Source: Rhodoferax lithotrophicus (GTDB lineage: Bacteria; Pseudomonadota; Gammaproteobacteria; Burkholderiales; Burkholderiaceae_C). From it: a DNA stretch of 64,000 nucleotides. The first letter of the stretch is position 1. Every line of letters starts with the position of its first letter. The position numbers and the translations under genes are program-made. The DNA lies in contig NZ_AP024238.1 in assembly GCF_019973615.1 (NCBI RefSeq), positions 1,674,001 through 1,738,000 of the forward strand, written 5' to 3'. Below the pieces are notes generated by a model that saw only the letters and a program-made list of their open reading frames with translations, was not told the origin of the DNA and searched no databases. This document shows, in pieces, positions 62,672-64,000 of this stretch.

Positions 62672-64000
62672 TCAGGACGTGATGGGTGTGATCAACCGCG
62701 CCTGAACCCACCCCCGCAAGCTATTGACAAACGCCACCGCCTGCACCCGTGGCAGGTCTTCCAGCCGGATGACGGCTTCACGCAGGCGGCCTTGTTGCAG
62801 GGCCATTTCGCGCCCCACGCCGTCCAGCAGCCCGCAGTGCAGGGCGGGGGTGAGCCATTGGCCGTCGAGCTTGAGGGCGATGTTGCCCCGGGTGCATTCG
62901 GTCAATTCGCCTTGGACGTTGTAGAGCAGGGTGTCAAACACCTCGGGGTTGGTCGGGGCAAAGGCTTCGTAGTGGGCGCGGCGGGTGGTTTTGAAGCGGG
63001 TGAACTCGCTTTTGGTTGCTTCAAAAGGCGTAGCTGCTTGCGCAATCAGTACGGGGGCTAGAAGCTGATTATGTATAAATTTTTCGGCCTGCACCTGGCC
63101 GTTGGCCGCCAGCAGCAGGCGCACGCGCCAGACGTTGTGATCGGTATCGACTTCTGCCCGCAGCGCCTGCAAAGCGGCCTGAATGCTGTTCTCGTCAAAC
63201 ACATAGCCAAAATGCCTTGCAGCCCTTTTCAGACGTGCGAGATGCGCTATCAAATTGATGAATTCACCGCGCTCCAGCCGCAGGGTTTCGAGCAGCTCAA
63301 AGCCGGTGCTGGCGCGATCCAGAAAGGCGCGTTTGTGTTGCCATTCTTGCCATTCTGCTGCCGCAGAAGCATCAAAGGTGATGCCGCTGCCAATGCCGCA
63401 GCGTGCCGCCGGGCCGCGCAGGGTGACGGTGCGAATGGCGACATTGAAAGTGGCGTGGCCGCCGGGGCGCACCACGCCGATGGTGCCGCAGTACACGCCG
63501 CGTGGCTCGGGCTCCAGGGTTTGGAGGGTGCGCATGGCTTGCACTTTGGGTGCGCCGGTGATCGAGCCGCAGGGGAACAGGGCGGTAAAAACGTCAGTCA
63601 AGCGGATGCCGGGCCGGGTGTGGGCGGTCACGTCGGACACCATTTGAAACACGGTGGGCAGGGTTTGCACCTTGAACAGCTCGGGCACTTTCACTGAAAA
63701 CGGCTCGGCGATGCGTGACAGGTCGTTGCGCAGCAGGTCAACAATCATCACGTTTTCGGCGCGTTCTTTGGGTGATGCTTGCATGGCCTGGGCCAGCGCG
63801 GCATCTTCTGCGGGGCTGTTGCCGCGTGGCGCGGTGCCTTTCATCGGGCGGGTCAATATTTGACCACTGTGCCGGTCAGCCCCCGGCTGCCAGTCGAAAA
63901 ACAGCTCGGGCGAGACCGATAGCAGCTGCTCCAGGCCGGTATCGAAGTAGGCCGCGTAGCCCTGGGGTTGGGCGCGTTGCAGGCGGCTGAACAGCTCAAG
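62672..64000 (-). CDS. pabB: Aminodeoxychorismate synthase component I fused to aminodeoxychorismate lyase (PabB-PabC), 5' end outside window
   Basis: The frame is open from the right edge to the stop at 62672, giving at least 442 residues. The first part has chorismate-binding motifs: SPELFF, TRPMKGTAPRG, DLLRNDLSRIA and FPCGSITGAPKVQAM with GVYCGTIGVV and FNVAIRTV. The second part (from about FELLETLRLERGEFINLIAH) is a class IV aminotransferase-like lyase with FKTTRRAHYEAF, LLYNVQGELTECTRGNIALK. Together they convert chorismate and glutamine-derived ammonia to p-aminobenzoate for folate. A copy of the dispersed palindromic element (63018-63070) encodes LLAPVLIAQAATPFEA in the lyase part. 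A TTG at 63856 is only an internal codon. Confidence 0.93.
   Translation of the reverse strand, partial: LELFSRLQRAQPQGYAAYFDTGLEQLLSVSPELFFDWQPGADRHSGQILTRPMKGTAPRGNSPAEDAALAQAMQASPKERAENVMIVDLLRNDLSRIAEPFSVKVPELFKVQTLPTVFQMVSDVTAHTRPGIRLTDVFTALFPCGSITGAPKVQAMRTLQTLEPEPRGVYCGTIGVVRPGGHATFNVAIRTVTLRGPAARCGIGSGITFDASAAAEWQEWQHKRAFLDRASTGFELLETLRLERGEFINLIAHLARLKRAARHFGYVFDENSIQAALQALRAEVDTDHNVWRVRLLLAANGQVQAEKFIHNQLLAPVLIAQAATPFEATKSEFTRFKTTRRAHYEAFAPTNPEVFDTLLYNVQGELTECTRGNIALKLDGQWLTPALHCGLLDGVGREMALQQGRLREAVIRLEDLPRVQAVAFVNSLRGWVQARLITPITS
63018..63070 (-). repeat. Dispersed palindromic element, copy 8, inside pabBC
   Basis: On the minus strand it runs AATCAGCTTCTAGCCCCCGT to GCGCAAGCAGCTACGCCTTT, then TGAAGC. 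It is degenerate in the left arm but shares GCGCAAGCAGC with copy 6 and is translated in the same frame (LLAPVLIAQAATPFEA). Confidence 0.55.

Overview
The window comes from a betaproteobacterial chromosome, most likely order Burkholderiales, family Comamonadaceae (Rhodoferax/Polaromonas-like). The evidence is the gene order rpsO-pnp-quinone oxidoreductase-tpiA-secG-tRNA-Leu-nuoA..N-nudix, a complete 14-gene NADH dehydrogenase operon, a 1.6-kb-residue NAD-glutamate dehydrogenase, DUF1631, and a dispersed short palindromic repeat of a kind I associate with this family. Both ends cut a gene: a RhlE-type DEAD-box helicase on the left and a fused PabB-PabC protein on the right.

Layout. 1-6.8 kb: rhlE, ettA, DUF1631, yqeY and rpsU. 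7.1-9.1 kb: a three-gene signalling operon (receiver, CheC-type phosphatase, PAS-GGDEF cyclase) with translational overlaps. 9.1-15.8 kb: a tripartite RND efflux pump transcribed away from its TetR/AcrR regulator, with an AcrR-box-like palindrome between them. 16-37.3 kb: housekeeping genes (tsaD, rpsO, pnp, qor-like, tpiA, secG, tRNA-Leu(GAG)) and the nuoA-N operon with a Nudix hydrolase. 37.4-42.2 kb: NAD-GDH. 42.2-54.9 kb: a long run on the minus strand with two small paralogous unknown genes, an ABC exporter carrying an in-frame amber stop, a lipocalin-like (AttH/CrtC) protein, a cysteine-synthase-like enzyme, an amino acid ABC transporter with an AstE-like hydrolase inside its operon, a large FtsX-type permease and a nitrilase-family hydrolase. 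54.9-58.2 kb: a ParE/RHH toxin-antitoxin pair, then a PhnD-like binding protein paired with a membrane PAS-GGDEF cyclase. 58.4-62.65 kb: a decayed chromosomal integron. 62.67-64 kb: pabBC.

Two findings stand out. First, the 58.4-62.65 kb segment reads as an integron remnant: the N-terminal stub of an integron integrase on the plus strand, a GTTRRRY core where attI is expected, an IS91-family element with a tyrosine-recombinase companion inserted at or next to that core, then minus-strand cassette genes separated by attC-like imperfect palindromes. Second, about eight copies of a ~50-bp palindromic element are scattered from 10 to 63 kb. Five lie inside protein-coding genes with the frame intact, and the four sense copies are all read in the same frame. 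One forms most of a lipoprotein signal peptide. This resembles the behaviour of Rickettsia palindromic elements.

Other points: an in-frame TAG removes the last 27 residues of an MsbA-type exporter, a 2-nt slip breaks the IS91 transposase, and two adjacent unknown genes share a nearly identical C-terminal tail on unrelated bodies. All calls rest on reading motifs, frames and context by eye; no database search was run.
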